Shown: positions 16,461-26,740 of the stretch, in pieces
Layout: every line of letters starts with the position of its first letter
How positions within the stretch are numbered: position 1 is the first letter of the stretch
NCBI GenBank assembly: GCA_002387565.1
Contig: DGJT01000005.1
Span: 32,099 to 96,098, forward strand
Length of the DNA: 64,000 nt
DNA from: Akkermansiaceae bacterium UBA4589
GTDB lineage: Bacteria > Verrucomicrobiota > Verrucomicrobiia > Verrucomicrobiales > Akkermansiaceae
Direction: 5' to 3'
The notes under the pieces: model-generated
What the model saw: the letters and a program-made list of their open reading frames with translations, nothing else
Told to the model about the DNA's origin: nothing
Databases searched by the model: none
Translations under genes and position numbers: made by a program

Positions 16461-17685
16461 CATCCTTTATACGGTTAAGCTATCTTTGCGTAGCCTCTAT
16501 TTGCACAAGATGCGCACAGCTCTTACTGTATTGGGGATAGTCTTTGGTGTGTGTTCTGTCATCACCATGCTAGCAGTAGGCAAAGGTGCTTCTGCAGATA
16601 CACAAAAAATGATAGCTGACATGGGAAGCTTAAATATCATTATAGACAGTGTTAAAAAGGCAAACACAGAAAATAAGTCTAAAGGCCCACAGGTTTACGG
16701 CATCACCAATGCTGATTTCCAGCGTATAGAGGAAACAATTCCCGAAGTCAAAAAACTCGTTAAACAACGCAGCTATCGTAATAATGTTTACTACAATGAC
16801 ATCAGTATCGAGACCCAAGTTATAGCCACAGAGAGTAGCTATTTTACTATTAACTCAGTTGACCTAGTGAAAGGCAGATTACTTAATAATATTGATAATG
16901 AAATGCGAATGAAGGTATGCGTGATTACTGAGTCATTAGCCGAGCTACTCTTTCCTTATCAAGACCCACTCAGTGAGCAAATTAAATTCCAAGATGTGAA
17001 TTATCAGGTCATAGGAGTGATTTCTAATTCTGCTGAGACTAATAGCTCCCCTTATACGGCTTACATCTGTTTTGAAACTGCTTTTGCCTCTTATGGAAAC
17101 AAAAGTGTAGAAGGTAATTCTACCAATAATACCGTTGAACAAGTAGATATTAGCCAGCTCATTTTACAAATGCCTAATTTAGAGGCCGTGCTTTCTGCTA
17201 GCGCTAAAATAGAATACCTCATGGAAAAATTTCACCCCGAAAAAGACTATGACATCAAAGTTCCCATCAAACTACTAGAGCAAGCCAAAGCCAGTCAGCG
17301 CATGTTTAATATAGTACTAGGTGCAATTGCGGGTATATCGCTACTTGTGGGGGGTATTGGCATTATGAATATCATGTTGGCGACTGTCTCGGAGCGTACC
17401 CGTGAAATAGGACTCAGAAGGGCCTTAGGTGCACAAAGAATAGACATCATCAGTCAATTCATGACTGAAGCTACAGTGCTCTCACTTGTTGGGGGGCTTA
17501 TAGGTGTAGCTTTAGGTATCATACTGCCTTTCTTTATCTCTTTTTTCCTTAAGGTGGAGACAATAACCTCTATTAGCTCAATGTTGGTTGCTTTTATTAT
17601 ATCAGGCTTTATTGGTATACTATTTGGTAGTTACCCTGCAATTAAATCAGCAAGCCTTAATCCTATAGACGCCTTACGAGACTAA
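16453..17685 (+). CDS. MacB-type ABC transporter permease
   Basis: The permease has one N-terminal membrane helix (about 22-42), a large periplasmic MacB_PCD domain (about 45-285) and three C-terminal helices with the FtsX signature (about 290-410). Between them lies the conserved stretch SERTREIGLRRALGAQ. This is the topology of MacB and the lipoprotein-release permeases. The start at 16453 (MNSILYTVKLSLRS) overlaps the ATPase stop by 8 bases; an ATG 15 codons earlier is open but lies within the ATPase gene. With the TolC-like, fusion and ATPase genes it completes a tripartite exporter for a peptide, lipid-like compound or antibiotic. Confidence 0.93.
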   Translation: MNSILYTVKLSLRSLYLHKMRTALTVLGIVFGVCSVITMLAVGKGASADTQKMIADMGSLNIIIDSVKKANTENKSKGPQVYGITNADFQRIEETIPEVKKLVKQRSYRNNVYYNDISIETQVIATESSYFTINSVDLVKGRLLNNIDNEMRMKVCVITESLAELLFPYQDPLSEQIKFQDVNYQVIGVISNSAETNSSPYTAYICFETAFASYGNKSVEGNSTNNTVEQVDISQLILQMPNLEAVLSASAKIEYLMEKFHPEKDYDIKVPIKLLEQAKASQRMFNIVLGAIAGISLLVGGIGIMNIMLATVSERTREIGLRRALGAQRIDIISQFMTEATVLSLVGGLIGVALGIILPFFISFFLKVETITSISSMLVAFIISGFIGILFGSYPAIKSASLNPIDALRD

Positions 17686-17716
17686 GGTTATGATGAGCTT
17701 TTGGTAAAGTTGAGCT

Positions 17717-19222
17717 TTAGAACTTCTTCCACATAGCAGGCACAATTAAAGCTAGTATAGCATAGAGTTCAAGCCTTCCTAATACCATGAGTAAGCTAAG
17801 GAAAGTCAGTGTAGATTCATTAAAGTGAGCAAAATTTCCTGTGGGGCCTACATCACCCAAGCCAGGCCCAATATTAGGTAAGGTGGCGACTACAGCACCA
17901 AAAGCAGTGATGACATCAATACCATTAGTCATCTCTAAAATAGCGACAATGAATACAGATAGAAAAGTAATAAACACAAAAAGCATAACAAAACCTAAGG
18001 TATGCGAAACCGTCTCTGTATCTAAGTTACGTGAATTGAGGTTCACGCGGTCTATATAATTAGGTCTAAAGGTTTTAGTGATTTCAAAGTGGCAGGCTTT
18101 TAGAGCTGTTAAGACACGCCCCATTTTAATACCACCAGCAGTAGCACCTGAGCAACCCCCAATAAACATGAGTGCGATTAAAATAATAATCGTATAAATA
18201 GGCCAAGCTTCGTAATTTTCTAGCCCAAATCCAGTCGTTGAAGCAATGGAAACGACCATGAATAAGCAACGCCTAAGTGTTTCTAAAAAATCACCCCCTA
18301 ATTGCGTATGGCTCATTTGATAAACACCAATACTAATAATAACTGTGGCCACTATAAGTAAGACAAAGAGGCTAAATGATTCTTCTTGGAAGAAAAACTG
18401 CTTCCATTTGCGTTTAAGTAGCAACGTATAAATAAGAAAATTAAAACTACAAAGTAACATAAACAACGTGATCCACAGTTGAATGGCCCAAGCATTATCC
18501 CAGCTGTCATAATAAGCAATACTTTCATTGTGCGGGCTAAAACCACCTGTAGAAACAGTGGTAAACGCATGGCAAACTGCATCAAAAGGGCTTAGCCCCA
18601 TTGCCAGCAGACCAAGAATACAGATAATAGTTAGTATGAGGTAAATTTTGAGGAGCAGCCAGGCAGCATCTTTGATGCGAGCTGTGCTACTGTGAGTCAC
18701 TTCAAATGAAGATTCATGCTGAAATAAAGATTTACTGCCTACACCAAGGGACGAGAGTACAGCGACAAATAAAACAAGAATACCTACACCTCCCAGCCAT
18801 TGAGTAAGACTGCGCCAAAGTAAAATTTCTTTAGGCCATAAACTTAAGTCTGTAATGACCGTAGAGCCAGTGGTGGTAAACCCAGAAAAAGACTCAAAGA
18901 TAGACTGGGCAAAGCTTAGCGGCTGCTCGACTGGGCACAACCAATAGGGGAAAGCACCTATGATTCCACAAACAATCCAACCAAGGCCGACAATGGTTAT
19001 GGCTTCTTTGCGTAACACATGTTTTTTCTTGAGTTTAAAACAGAAGAAAAAAGTCACACCTAGTACAAATGCGCCGATACTACTCCATTCTAAAGCCTTC
19101 ATGCCAAGACCCACTTGCGGGTGCTCAATATTTAAAAAAGCATAAACAAGTGTCGAGCTCATAGCCAATCCCATGAGCATCATGAGCGCTCCTAGAATCT
19201 TGAGGATAAACCTAAATTTCAT
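17717..19222 (-). CDS. trkH: Trk-type potassium uptake channel subunit TrkH
   Basis: TrkH is the membrane part of the Trk K+ uptake system. The 501 residues contain many hydrophobic helices arranged as repeated M1-P-M2 units. The pore-loop glycine motifs are visible as GFTTTGST, STGGFSPHN, STTGFGLEN and LPNIGPGLG, one per quarter. GGCSGATAGGIKMGR is the conserved TrkH/KtrB signature. The gene is 18 bases downstream of trkA, so regulator and channel are coexpressed. It is convergent with the permease gene at 17685. The length is in the normal range (480-510). Confidence 0.95.
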   Translation of the reverse strand: MKFRFILKILGALMMLMGLAMSSTLVYAFLNIEHPQVGLGMKALEWSSIGAFVLGVTFFFCFKLKKKHVLRKEAITIVGLGWIVCGIIGAFPYWLCPVEQPLSFAQSIFESFSGFTTTGSTVITDLSLWPKEILLWRSLTQWLGGVGILVLFVAVLSSLGVGSKSLFQHESSFEVTHSSTARIKDAAWLLLKIYLILTIICILGLLAMGLSPFDAVCHAFTTVSTGGFSPHNESIAYYDSWDNAWAIQLWITLFMLLCSFNFLIYTLLLKRKWKQFFFQEESFSLFVLLIVATVIISIGVYQMSHTQLGGDFLETLRRCLFMVVSIASTTGFGLENYEAWPIYTIIILIALMFIGGCSGATAGGIKMGRVLTALKACHFEITKTFRPNYIDRVNLNSRNLDTETVSHTLGFVMLFVFITFLSVFIVAILEMTNGIDVITAFGAVVATLPNIGPGLGDVGPTGNFAHFNESTLTFLSLLMVLGRLELYAILALIVPAMWKKF

Positions 19223-19240
19223 AATTAGAATTAGGGGCTA

Positions 19241-20593
19241 CTATGCCTTAAAAATTTTTAAAAAAGCTTTGAGAGCCGGCTTTTCGACAAGCGCATGGAT
19301 AGTCTGGCCTGCTTCTAATAGAGAATCAGCGTGTGGTACTTGTGATTTTTTATACTTAGTAATACCTAATAAAACAACACCTTGAGGCCATTCAATTTGC
19401 TGGACTTGTTGTTGGTCGAGTTGTGACCCTTGAGGGATATCAATTTCGATGAGGTCATTACCTTGAATTTGATGACTGACAAAATAAGCTTTATCAGTGA
19501 TGTATTTTTGCACTTCTTTTGCGGTGATTTCTTTAGGACTCACTGCTGCAATAATACCAAAGTTTTTACCTTGGTTGCGTACTACATTGGCATAATCAGT
19601 ACGATGAATAAGGGTTAAACATTGCTTAGCACCGAGGGTGCTTGCCTGCAAACAACTCATCAAATTGTCTTCATCATCGCCACTCATGGCGATGAAAAAA
19701 TCAGTTTCGTCTATTTGCTCTTCTTTGAGTTCTTCAGCAATAGTTCCATCAATACGAATAATAGAGGTAGACGCCAGAATTTGGACTAGTTCATTGGCAC
19801 GCTCTAAATCTTTTTCGATGAGTTTAACCCTAATATTTTTTAGGTTTTCAATCATTTGAGCCAGCGATAAGCCATACTCTCCACCACCAAAAATAATCAC
19901 ATTGATGGTTTTATCTGCTCGGGTGCTTTTATGCAGAAGCTTAGCTAATTTAGTTAAATCTCTTGGTTCACCTACAATAGTAGCAATATCATCAGCCTTT
20001 AAAATGCTGTTGGCATGTGGCACAAATGACATGCCGTCACGACAGACTGAAGCAATAAGCGTATTATCGACTCTTTTTAAATCTCCGAGTCTAGCATTAG
20101 CCCAAGGACTGGATTCATTGATAGAAATTTGTTGGAGCTCAATTTCACCTTTAGCGAGTTCTTCGACTTGAATGGAATCTGGATTGCGCACATGTTTGGC
20201 GAGTTCAATAGCAGCAAAACGTTCTGGTGAAAAAATAATATCAACATCAAAATGTTTTTGATAATTAAACAGCCACTCTTCTCTTTGTACAGAAGGCTCA
20301 ACACGGCATAAAGCTTTTTTAGTGCCCATAGATTTAGCTATAGAGCAAGCCACCAAATTGAGACTAGTATCGGGAGTTAAAGCAATAATAATATCCGCAG
20401 TGGCAGCGCCTGCATCAGCCAAAGTGCTCGCATTAGTACAGTGAGCATGCATCACCCTAGCATCTAAAATAGACTGCAGGAGCTTCACTTTGTTCTTATC
20501 AATATCCATAACACAAATGCTATGCCCTTGAGAAGAAAGCTGCTTAGCTAGATAAGAGCCGATATCACCAGCCCCAATAATAATGATTTGCAT
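19241..20593 (-). CDS. trkA: Trk system NAD-binding regulatory protein TrkA
   Basis: TrkA is the cytoplasmic gating ring that binds NAD(H) or ATP and controls TrkH. The product has 450 residues with two tandem RCK units. Each has a Rossmann nucleotide site (IIIGAGDIGSYLA at about 3-15 and VIIFGGGEYGLSLA at about 233-246) followed by a TrkA_C domain. This two-repeat form is the classical TrkA rather than the single-domain KtrA. It is followed closely by trkH. The upstream neighbour is a membrane-anchored unknown, 52 bases away. Confidence 0.95.
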   Translation of the reverse strand: MQIIIIGAGDIGSYLAKQLSSQGHSICVMDIDKNKVKLLQSILDARVMHAHCTNASTLADAGAATADIIIALTPDTSLNLVACSIAKSMGTKKALCRVEPSVQREEWLFNYQKHFDVDIIFSPERFAAIELAKHVRNPDSIQVEELAKGEIELQQISINESSPWANARLGDLKRVDNTLIASVCRDGMSFVPHANSILKADDIATIVGEPRDLTKLAKLLHKSTRADKTINVIIFGGGEYGLSLAQMIENLKNIRVKLIEKDLERANELVQILASTSIIRIDGTIAEELKEEQIDETDFFIAMSGDDEDNLMSCLQASTLGAKQCLTLIHRTDYANVVRNQGKNFGIIAAVSPKEITAKEVQKYITDKAYFVSHQIQGNDLIEIDIPQGSQLDQQQVQQIEWPQGVVLLGITKYKKSQVPHADSLLEAGQTIHALVEKPALKAFLKIFKA

Positions 20594-20645
20594 AACTAAG
20601 TGGCACCATAAGGATCTTAAGGTTCCTTAAGTGCATGATATTACT

Positions 20646-21212
20646 TTATAAAGGTGTGTTAGTAGAGTAATTAAGCCATGAGGTAATGGCTCCATCTCTA
20701 ATTAAAGCTTTTGCTTTGACAGTTTGAGTCCCAAAGATACCTCCTTGTTTACGATAGGTAACGAGACCTACTTGGTAAATTTTTTCTTCAAAAATAAAAG
20801 GCTCATCTACAGCGAAATCCTGAATTTCATTACCTTGAAAAGCGGCAACATTACTGGACTCAGCTGTAATAAGGGCTATAATTTCTTCATCACTAATCTC
20901 TTTGCTCAGACCGATGAATAGAGGTTCTAATGTTTTGGGCTTACCTGATTCTGTCATGCCAAACAGAGGAATTTTATCCAGATAAACAAAATCTGTTTTC
21001 TTTGGTTTTGGAGCAGGTTTTTCCACTTTAGGCTCTTCTTTTTTAACTATCTTAAGCTCTTCCTTTTTAATCTTTTTAGGTTTTTCTACTTTAGGCTTAT
21101 TTACCACTACTACAGGCTTTTGAATAATAGAGCTCTCCAAAAATGGATAGCCTAAATAGCCAGCAGCAAATAGAATAGCGCAAACAACAATGCCTGTGAA
21201 AAATGATTTCAT
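20646..21212 (-). CDS. Membrane-anchored protein with Lys/Pro-rich linker, unknown
   Basis: This is a 188-residue protein. One N-terminal hydrophobic helix (about 5-25) is followed by a strongly lysine/proline/glutamate-rich linker with repeated KVEKP, KPKK and KKEEP units (about 38-75), as in TonB-like or periplasm-spanning linkers. A small globular domain ends the protein (about 80-188). The N-terminus is probably in the cytoplasm and the rest in the periplasm. I recognise no family for the C-terminal domain. It lies between polA and trkA in a same-strand cluster with gaps of 46 and 52 bases. Confidence 0.65.
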   Translation of the reverse strand: MKSFFTGIVVCAILFAAGYLGYPFLESSIIQKPVVVVNKPKVEKPKKIKKEELKIVKKEEPKVEKPAPKPKKTDFVYLDKIPLFGMTESGKPKTLEPLFIGLSKEISDEEIIALITAESSNVAAFQGNEIQDFAVDEPFIFEEKIYQVGLVTYRKQGGIFGTQTVKAKALIRDGAITSWLNYSTNTPL

Positions 21213-21258
21213 AACTTATAAGGGCATTTTATAAACCTAAAGTTTGAGAAAATCAACC

Positions 21259-24159
21259 TTAATGAGCTTCTAGCCAATTTATGCCCATGCCAAACTCGGC
21301 TTTAATCGGGATTTCGTTAGGTAGTTGCATGGACTCTTCCATAATTTTAGCTAGCACCTTAGGTAATGTATCAGCCTCACTAGGGTGTAAGTCAAAAATC
21401 AGTTCATCATGAATCTGCAGGAGCAACTGTGATTGACAGTTATTTTCTTTGAGATAGGCATGAATATCAATCATCGCCATTTTCATCATATCTGCCGCGG
21501 TGCCTTGAATCGGCATATTAATCGCTGCACGCTCAGCCATTTTTCTATCCATACCATTACTGGCATTAATTTGAGGCAAGTAACGTCTGCGTCCCCAATA
21601 AGTCTGAACATAACCTGTTTCTCTCGCTTTTACTAAAAGCTCATCTAGACAGGTTTTAACCGCAGGAAATGCTTCCCAATAGGTATTAATGAGTTCCTTG
21701 GCGTCTTTGAGTGCTAATCCATCTAAGCGTTGGGTCAGTCCAAAAGCGGAGATACCATATAAAATACCAAAGTTAACCACCTTGGCTTGACGACGCATCG
21801 CTCCTGTAACATCAGCATCATCAACTTGATAAATTTTCGCTGCAGTGGCGGTATGAATATCTTTGCCTTGGACAAAAGCTTCTTTTAGAGAGGCGTCACC
21901 TGATAGAGCTGCCATAACGCGCAACTCAATTTGTGAGTAATCAATAGAGAGGAGTTGATGCCCTGCGTGATTAGCCACAAAAGCTTTGCGGACACGACGC
22001 CCTAATTCGGTGCGCATAGGGATATTTTGCAAATTAGGGTCACTGCAAGACAGTCGCCCAGTACTCACTAAGAGTTGGTGGAAATGCGCATGCACACGTT
22101 GCGTTTTAGGATGTAGGTGTTTGGGTAGGGCCTCTACGTAAGTGCTGAGTAATTTCTGATACTCTCGGTAATCAAGAATAGCAGGGATAACAGGGTGCAC
22201 AGATTTAAGGCTTTGCAACACAGATTCATTGGTAGAATACTGACCTGTCTTGGTTTTTTTGGGCTTGGGTTCAATGCCTAATTGGTCGAATAAGAAATAG
22301 CCTAATTGTTTAGGCGAATTGAGGTTGAGAGGCTCATCGCTATACGCTTGGATAATGGCACTATCAGACTCTAGTTTAGAAGAAATCTCAGCTTTGAGTT
22401 CATTAAGGATATCTAAGTTCAGGCTGATTCCTTCATTTTCCATAGCTGCCAAGGCAGGCATAAGGGGCATTTCAATATGGTAGAATACACGATCAAGCTT
22501 GGTAGCTTGGATTTTTTGCTCGAGTTGCAGTTTTAAATCTAACATTAAATCAGATTTTTCACCACACAGCTTAGCGAGAGTTTGGCTATCCCATATGAGC
22601 GGAGCTTCATCATTCGTTGCCGCTCCCTCAAATAAATTTAAGTTAGATTCTTGGGCGGCTTGCAAATCTGGTTTTTGTAAATCAAGGGTGCTTGAATCAA
22701 GCATGTGATAATCGCAATGCTTTTCCACTAATGCGTGCAGAGCTTGTTGAGGTTTAGGGGTTTCCGGCTCTAATAACTGTTGTGCTAAATGCAGGTCAAA
22801 TAAGCTTGGTAGGTCAGGCAGGCTAACTTGGCTCTGTTTTGCCCAATAAGTCAGATAACTGATAAAGCCTTTGAGATGGTAGCCAATGAGTACCGCTTGC
22901 TCCTCTCTTGCCCATTGTATCAGATATAAATACACGTCTAAACTAGGTTTATGTAGGTATAAGCTTTGGCGAGGACTAATACTTATAGATACTCCAAGTA
23001 AAGGGGCATTAGTATCGAGGCGTTTGAGAGCCTCTTGAGAAGCTTGATTTGCGTGAGGGTCTTGCTCCCAGATAGGCACTAAACTGATATGCTTAGGTTG
23101 TTTGAATAATACCGCTTGCTCAGAAGCTTTTTTTAGGAAGAGGTGTAGTTGTTTTTCTAAAGTTTCTGCATCAAAATTCTCACAATTTAGAGATTGATAA
23201 TTAGTTTGTCTGCTTTCAAAGTTATTCACTTTGACGGGCTTGACTGAATCTAGAGCCTCTGCCCTTGTCGACTCTTCGGCAAATTCTAGTAACTTGTTGG
23301 TGAGTTGTTTAAAGCCTTGTTGATGTCCAAATTCAGCAATTGGTTTGGCCTCGACAGGGTTGAGACGATAACTATTTAGGTCTAAATCAACCTCAATATC
23401 AGTCCAGATGCGCACTAATTTTTTGTACAAAGCAAGCTTATCTTTTTGCGCTTCTACATTTTCTTTTTGCTTACCTTTAAGTTTATCAATATTAGCGACC
23501 ACTCCCTCAACACTTTTGTACTCATCAATGAGCTTGATAGCTGTTTTTTCACCAATACCTGAAACACCGGGAATATTATCTGCGGCATCACCAGCCAAAG
23601 CCAGAATATCAATAAGTTGGCGTGGTTCCTCAATTTGCCATTTGGCGCACACATCAGCCACATCCATGACTTCAGCGGCAATTTTTCCTTTGGCGGGGCG
23701 CCACAAACTAATTTTATCAGTCACACACTGAGCAAAATCCTTATCCGGAGTCACCATATAAAACTGAATATCCTCATTTTGTTGCGAAATTTGATGAGCC
23801 ACACTACAAATCAAATCATCTGCCTCATAGCCATCGCGCCTTAGTAATGGCATATCTAATACCTCAGCGAGCTCAATAGCTAATTTAATACAAAGGCGTA
23901 AATCATCAGGCATCGCCTCACGCTGAGCCTTATAAGCAGGAAAATCAGTATGACGCTGAGTCGGCGCAGACGTATCCAAGGCAAGCGCCATGTAATCGGG
24001 CTTCTCCTTGAGCTTAATATCACAGATGAAATTAGCTAAGCCGTATAAGCCAGAAATATTCTCCTTATCAAGATTAAGCAGAGGGTTTTTGCTAAAGGCA
24101 AAATGCGCACGATACAGCAAAGCCATACCATCAAAGAGAAAAAATTTAGATTCAGCCAT
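21259..24159 (-). CDS. polA: DNA polymerase I
   Basis: DNA polymerase I fills gaps and removes RNA primers. The 966 residues start with a 5'-3' flap nuclease domain (about 1-300, with YEADDLICS and GDAADNIPGVSGIGEKTA). A middle domain and a family A polymerase domain follow: motif A SIDYSQIELRVMA, motif B RRQAKVVNFGILYGIS, motif C QIHDELIF. The middle region (about 310-560) does not show the DxE motif of the 3'-5' exonuclease, so proofreading is probably lost, as in Taq polymerase and some other bacteria. It is first in a cluster with the Lys/Pro-rich protein, trkA and trkH. Confidence 0.96.
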   Translation of the reverse strand: MAESKFFLFDGMALLYRAHFAFSKNPLLNLDKENISGLYGLANFICDIKLKEKPDYMALALDTSAPTQRHTDFPAYKAQREAMPDDLRLCIKLAIELAEVLDMPLLRRDGYEADDLICSVAHQISQQNEDIQFYMVTPDKDFAQCVTDKISLWRPAKGKIAAEVMDVADVCAKWQIEEPRQLIDILALAGDAADNIPGVSGIGEKTAIKLIDEYKSVEGVVANIDKLKGKQKENVEAQKDKLALYKKLVRIWTDIEVDLDLNSYRLNPVEAKPIAEFGHQQGFKQLTNKLLEFAEESTRAEALDSVKPVKVNNFESRQTNYQSLNCENFDAETLEKQLHLFLKKASEQAVLFKQPKHISLVPIWEQDPHANQASQEALKRLDTNAPLLGVSISISPRQSLYLHKPSLDVYLYLIQWAREEQAVLIGYHLKGFISYLTYWAKQSQVSLPDLPSLFDLHLAQQLLEPETPKPQQALHALVEKHCDYHMLDSSTLDLQKPDLQAAQESNLNLFEGAATNDEAPLIWDSQTLAKLCGEKSDLMLDLKLQLEQKIQATKLDRVFYHIEMPLMPALAAMENEGISLNLDILNELKAEISSKLESDSAIIQAYSDEPLNLNSPKQLGYFLFDQLGIEPKPKKTKTGQYSTNESVLQSLKSVHPVIPAILDYREYQKLLSTYVEALPKHLHPKTQRVHAHFHQLLVSTGRLSCSDPNLQNIPMRTELGRRVRKAFVANHAGHQLLSIDYSQIELRVMAALSGDASLKEAFVQGKDIHTATAAKIYQVDDADVTGAMRRQAKVVNFGILYGISAFGLTQRLDGLALKDAKELINTYWEAFPAVKTCLDELLVKARETGYVQTYWGRRRYLPQINASNGMDRKMAERAAINMPIQGTAADMMKMAMIDIHAYLKENNCQSQLLLQIHDELIFDLHPSEADTLPKVLAKIMEESMQLPNEIPIKAEFGMGINWLEAH

Positions 24160-24307
24160 AGGTGATTTAATATCTAATCACAGTTTTACGCTTAAGTCGC
24201 CAGATGTCAAGGTAGCGGACAAACTAATAAGCATAAGTTTATTAGTTATAGCTTTGAAATAATAACGTACTTACGTGTGTAATTTTGCTATTCTAACGTT
24301 TAGCTTG

Positions 24308-24583
24308 TTAGTTGAGACTGTCTTTATTAGAGTGCGCTTGTTTTTTAAGTATTAGTTTAGCTACAGCTTTTTGTGGTATGCTCCATTGCTTAAAGAAACG
24401 CTGCAGCTTACGATACTCACTAGCGTGTTTAGCTGTAGTTGCTTGGTGTGAGGCTAAGTGAGTAAGATTAACACTACGGCATTGAATTACACCTAAAATA
24501 AGATTGGATAAGCACTTAAACCGTGCTAAATTACCGCCGACTTGCTCATTAAGGACTTCGAGTAAAAATTGGGTTTTAAACAT
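24308..24583 (-). pseudogene. N-terminal fragment of an IS4-family transposase
   Basis: The 91-residue frame contains a CRSVNLTHLASH segment followed by a KHASEYRKLQRFFKQW segment. The pattern RSVNL...SxYRRLQRFF is the N-terminal region of IS4-type transposases. The catalytic DDE part (normally 300 or more further residues, beginning with a LDRTNW-type block) is absent. The frame stops at 24308, and no continuation is visible in the next bases. A short hairpin GACTTG-TGAG-CAAGTC lies just upstream (24597-24612). A 9-bp inverted repeat AACTAATAA/TTATTAGTT (24222-24247) lies between it and polA. It is an inactive remnant of an insertion sequence. Confidence 0.7.
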
Positions 24584-24782
24584 ACCAATTTTGGAAGACT
24601 TGTGAGCAAGTCAAGCTCTAAACCCTGTTAAATCAACATTTGCACACTCTTTTTTTGTCGTGTAGTGTGAAATATTTTGTTTTATAATTTAGCTGAATTA
24701 ATCTCTTTCAATTCTTTACAATTACAAGCAAAATAATTTTAAATTACTTGATTACACCAAAGTTTCCAATTATTAACATATT

Positions 24783-26372
24783 ATGAAAAAACTTATTTCT
24801 TTATTATTACAAGCAATATTAATTTTAACTCTCAGCTTTTCATTGTTGAAAGCTACTCAGCCTAATGTTGTAGTTATTGTGGCAGATGATTTGGGTTATG
24901 CGGACATGTCTTTTCTGCCTCAAGCTCCTGCTGATATAAAGAAGTTTGGTACACCGGGTATCGATCGTTTGGCAAAGACAGGTACTTACTTTGCCAACGG
25001 GTATTCAACCTCATCAATTTGCAGTCCTTCTCGTGCTGGTTTAATTACTGGTCGCTACCAACAAAGATGGGGTAATTACAGCTATGGGCAGGGGGGATTA
25101 GACCCCAGTGAACTCACTATACCTGAAGCGCTTAATGATATGGGTTATGCTACTTCGAAAATTGGTAAAACTCACATGAATGGAGGACCAAAAACATACC
25201 CGCCTACTTTACATGGTTTTGAAGAAGCTTTTGGCTATCAAGGAGGAACATGGGATTACATCCGCCTAAGTGAAAAGGATGTCGAAGCTTATAATAATAA
25301 GGAGGGTGGCAATAAAAGAGGGCATCAGGTAGTAGGTCCTCTTCTGAAAGTCGTGGGGAGAGGAAATAAAATAGATAAAGGAGAATATGTTTCTTATGAG
25401 AATCGCTTGACTACTGATATATTTACTGAAGAAGCCATTTCTTTTATTGAACGACAAACTAATGAACGTCCATTTTATCTCCACCTGTCACACCTTGCGG
25501 TTCATCAACCTACCTACATTGTAAATGAAAAGTGGGCTAAAAAAGTTGGAGCACGTTATGTGCCTTGGGACAGAAATGCCAAAAAGTGGAGCTACCCATA
25601 CTGGGAACCTAGTGAAGAAAAAAGTACAGTTTTTCACCAGAGATGGGGACATATGGGAGAGATTGACCCTCATGGCCGTCGTTGTTACTTAGCTAATCTT
25701 TTGGCTTTGGATGATGGAATTAATAGAGTCTTGGATGCTCTTAAAGAAAAAGGAATCCTTGAGAATACATTGGTATTTTTTATTTCTGATAATGGAGGAA
25801 CGGCCACTACTTTTGCAGATAACACACCTTTGCGTGGTTCCAAATATATGTATTCTGAGGGTGGAATTAGGATTCCGTTTATAGTAAGTATGCCAGGAAC
25901 TTTGCCTCAAGGAGAATTTAATACGCAAGCGCTTGTATCTACTATGGATATTTTTCCTACTATTTTAGATCTCATTGGCAAACCCTCTCCATCTAATTTG
26001 GATGGCAAAAGTATTCTACCTATTTTAAAGGGAGAGAAGAAGACTCAGCACGAATGGTTAGCATGGGCAAAAAGTCGGACAGAATGGGTAATTCGCAAAG
26101 GCAAATGGAAGCTATCTAATAACAATGGATGGAATAAATATAATTATGCTAAGTTTAATGAGAATGGAGATGTAGAACGTGGAGACCCCGTTACCTATCC
26201 TAATGGGCTGCAATTATTCAATCTTGAAGATGACATAGGTGAAACAGTAAATCTTGCTCATGAATATCCAAATTTAATTGAGAATTTAAAAGAAATTCAA
26301 AGCTCTTGGGCAGCTGAAATGGCTGACCCTATAAAATCTAAGGATAAGTATGCCAGTAGGAATAAGAAATGA
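24783..26372 (+). CDS. Secreted formylglycine-dependent sulfatase
   Basis: This is a 529-residue member of the alkaline phosphatase/sulfatase superfamily. A signal peptide covers about 1-24. Metal-binding DD is at about 35-36 (VADDLGYAD). The modification motif CSPSR at 80-84 is converted to formylglycine by FGE or an anaerobic maturase. SDNGG near residue 337 adds metal ligands. Such enzymes remove sulfate esters from polysaccharides and are abundant in marine Verrucomicrobiota and Planctomycetes. No polysaccharide lyase or carbohydrate transporter adjoins it. It stands alone between an IS remnant and a long gap, so recent gain is possible. The exact substrate cannot be read from sequence. 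Confidence 0.9.
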   Translation: MKKLISLLLQAILILTLSFSLLKATQPNVVVIVADDLGYADMSFLPQAPADIKKFGTPGIDRLAKTGTYFANGYSTSSICSPSRAGLITGRYQQRWGNYSYGQGGLDPSELTIPEALNDMGYATSKIGKTHMNGGPKTYPPTLHGFEEAFGYQGGTWDYIRLSEKDVEAYNNKEGGNKRGHQVVGPLLKVVGRGNKIDKGEYVSYENRLTTDIFTEEAISFIERQTNERPFYLHLSHLAVHQPTYIVNEKWAKKVGARYVPWDRNAKKWSYPYWEPSEEKSTVFHQRWGHMGEIDPHGRRCYLANLLALDDGINRVLDALKEKGILENTLVFFISDNGGTATTFADNTPLRGSKYMYSEGGIRIPFIVSMPGTLPQGEFNTQALVSTMDIFPTILDLIGKPSPSNLDGKSILPILKGEKKTQHEWLAWAKSRTEWVIRKGKWKLSNNNGWNKYNYAKFNENGDVERGDPVTYPNGLQLFNLEDDIGETVNLAHEYPNLIENLKEIQSSWAAEMADPIKSKDKYASRNKK

Positions 26373-26740
26373 TTCTTACTACAAAATTTGAAATCGGTCC
26401 TAAATGACAGTGATTTAAGAGGGCTTATCAATTTAAATTTACTGGTATAAACAGCTTTTTTGTAACAAAGAAGACTCTAAACCTTATTATAAAAAGCTAA
26501 AGATTTTTATAATTAAATTTGTTCATTTAATAAAGGATCAACGCCGAAACAATGAACTAAGTAGAGTCTTTTTCATAAACTGTATAAATTTTATGGCTAG
26601 TTTGAGATTAGGTCTTTAAATTCTATTCTAAATGGCTCAATGATCAATTGTTTTTGCGTGTTGTTAGGTGCTTGGACTATTGGGTCTTGTGGTTAAGACA
26701 AGGGTTGTTTTTTGGGGTGTAATTTGTTAAATCAAGAATT
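26373..26740. other. Noncoding gap between sulfatase and fabD
   Basis: There are 368 bases without a credible gene. A 9-bp inverted repeat AAGACTCTA (26471-26479) / TAGAGTCTT (26562-26570) is separated by 82 bases and could be the end of an old insertion. The segment just before fabD must contain its promoter, but no convincing -35/-10 pair is evident. I see no RNA gene or riboswitch. Confidence 0.4.

Noticed and set aside
26471..26570. 9-bp inverted repeat as a terminator of the sulfatase gene
   Set aside because: The arms are 82 bases apart and too short to form a stable terminator; no T-run follows directly in a hairpin context.
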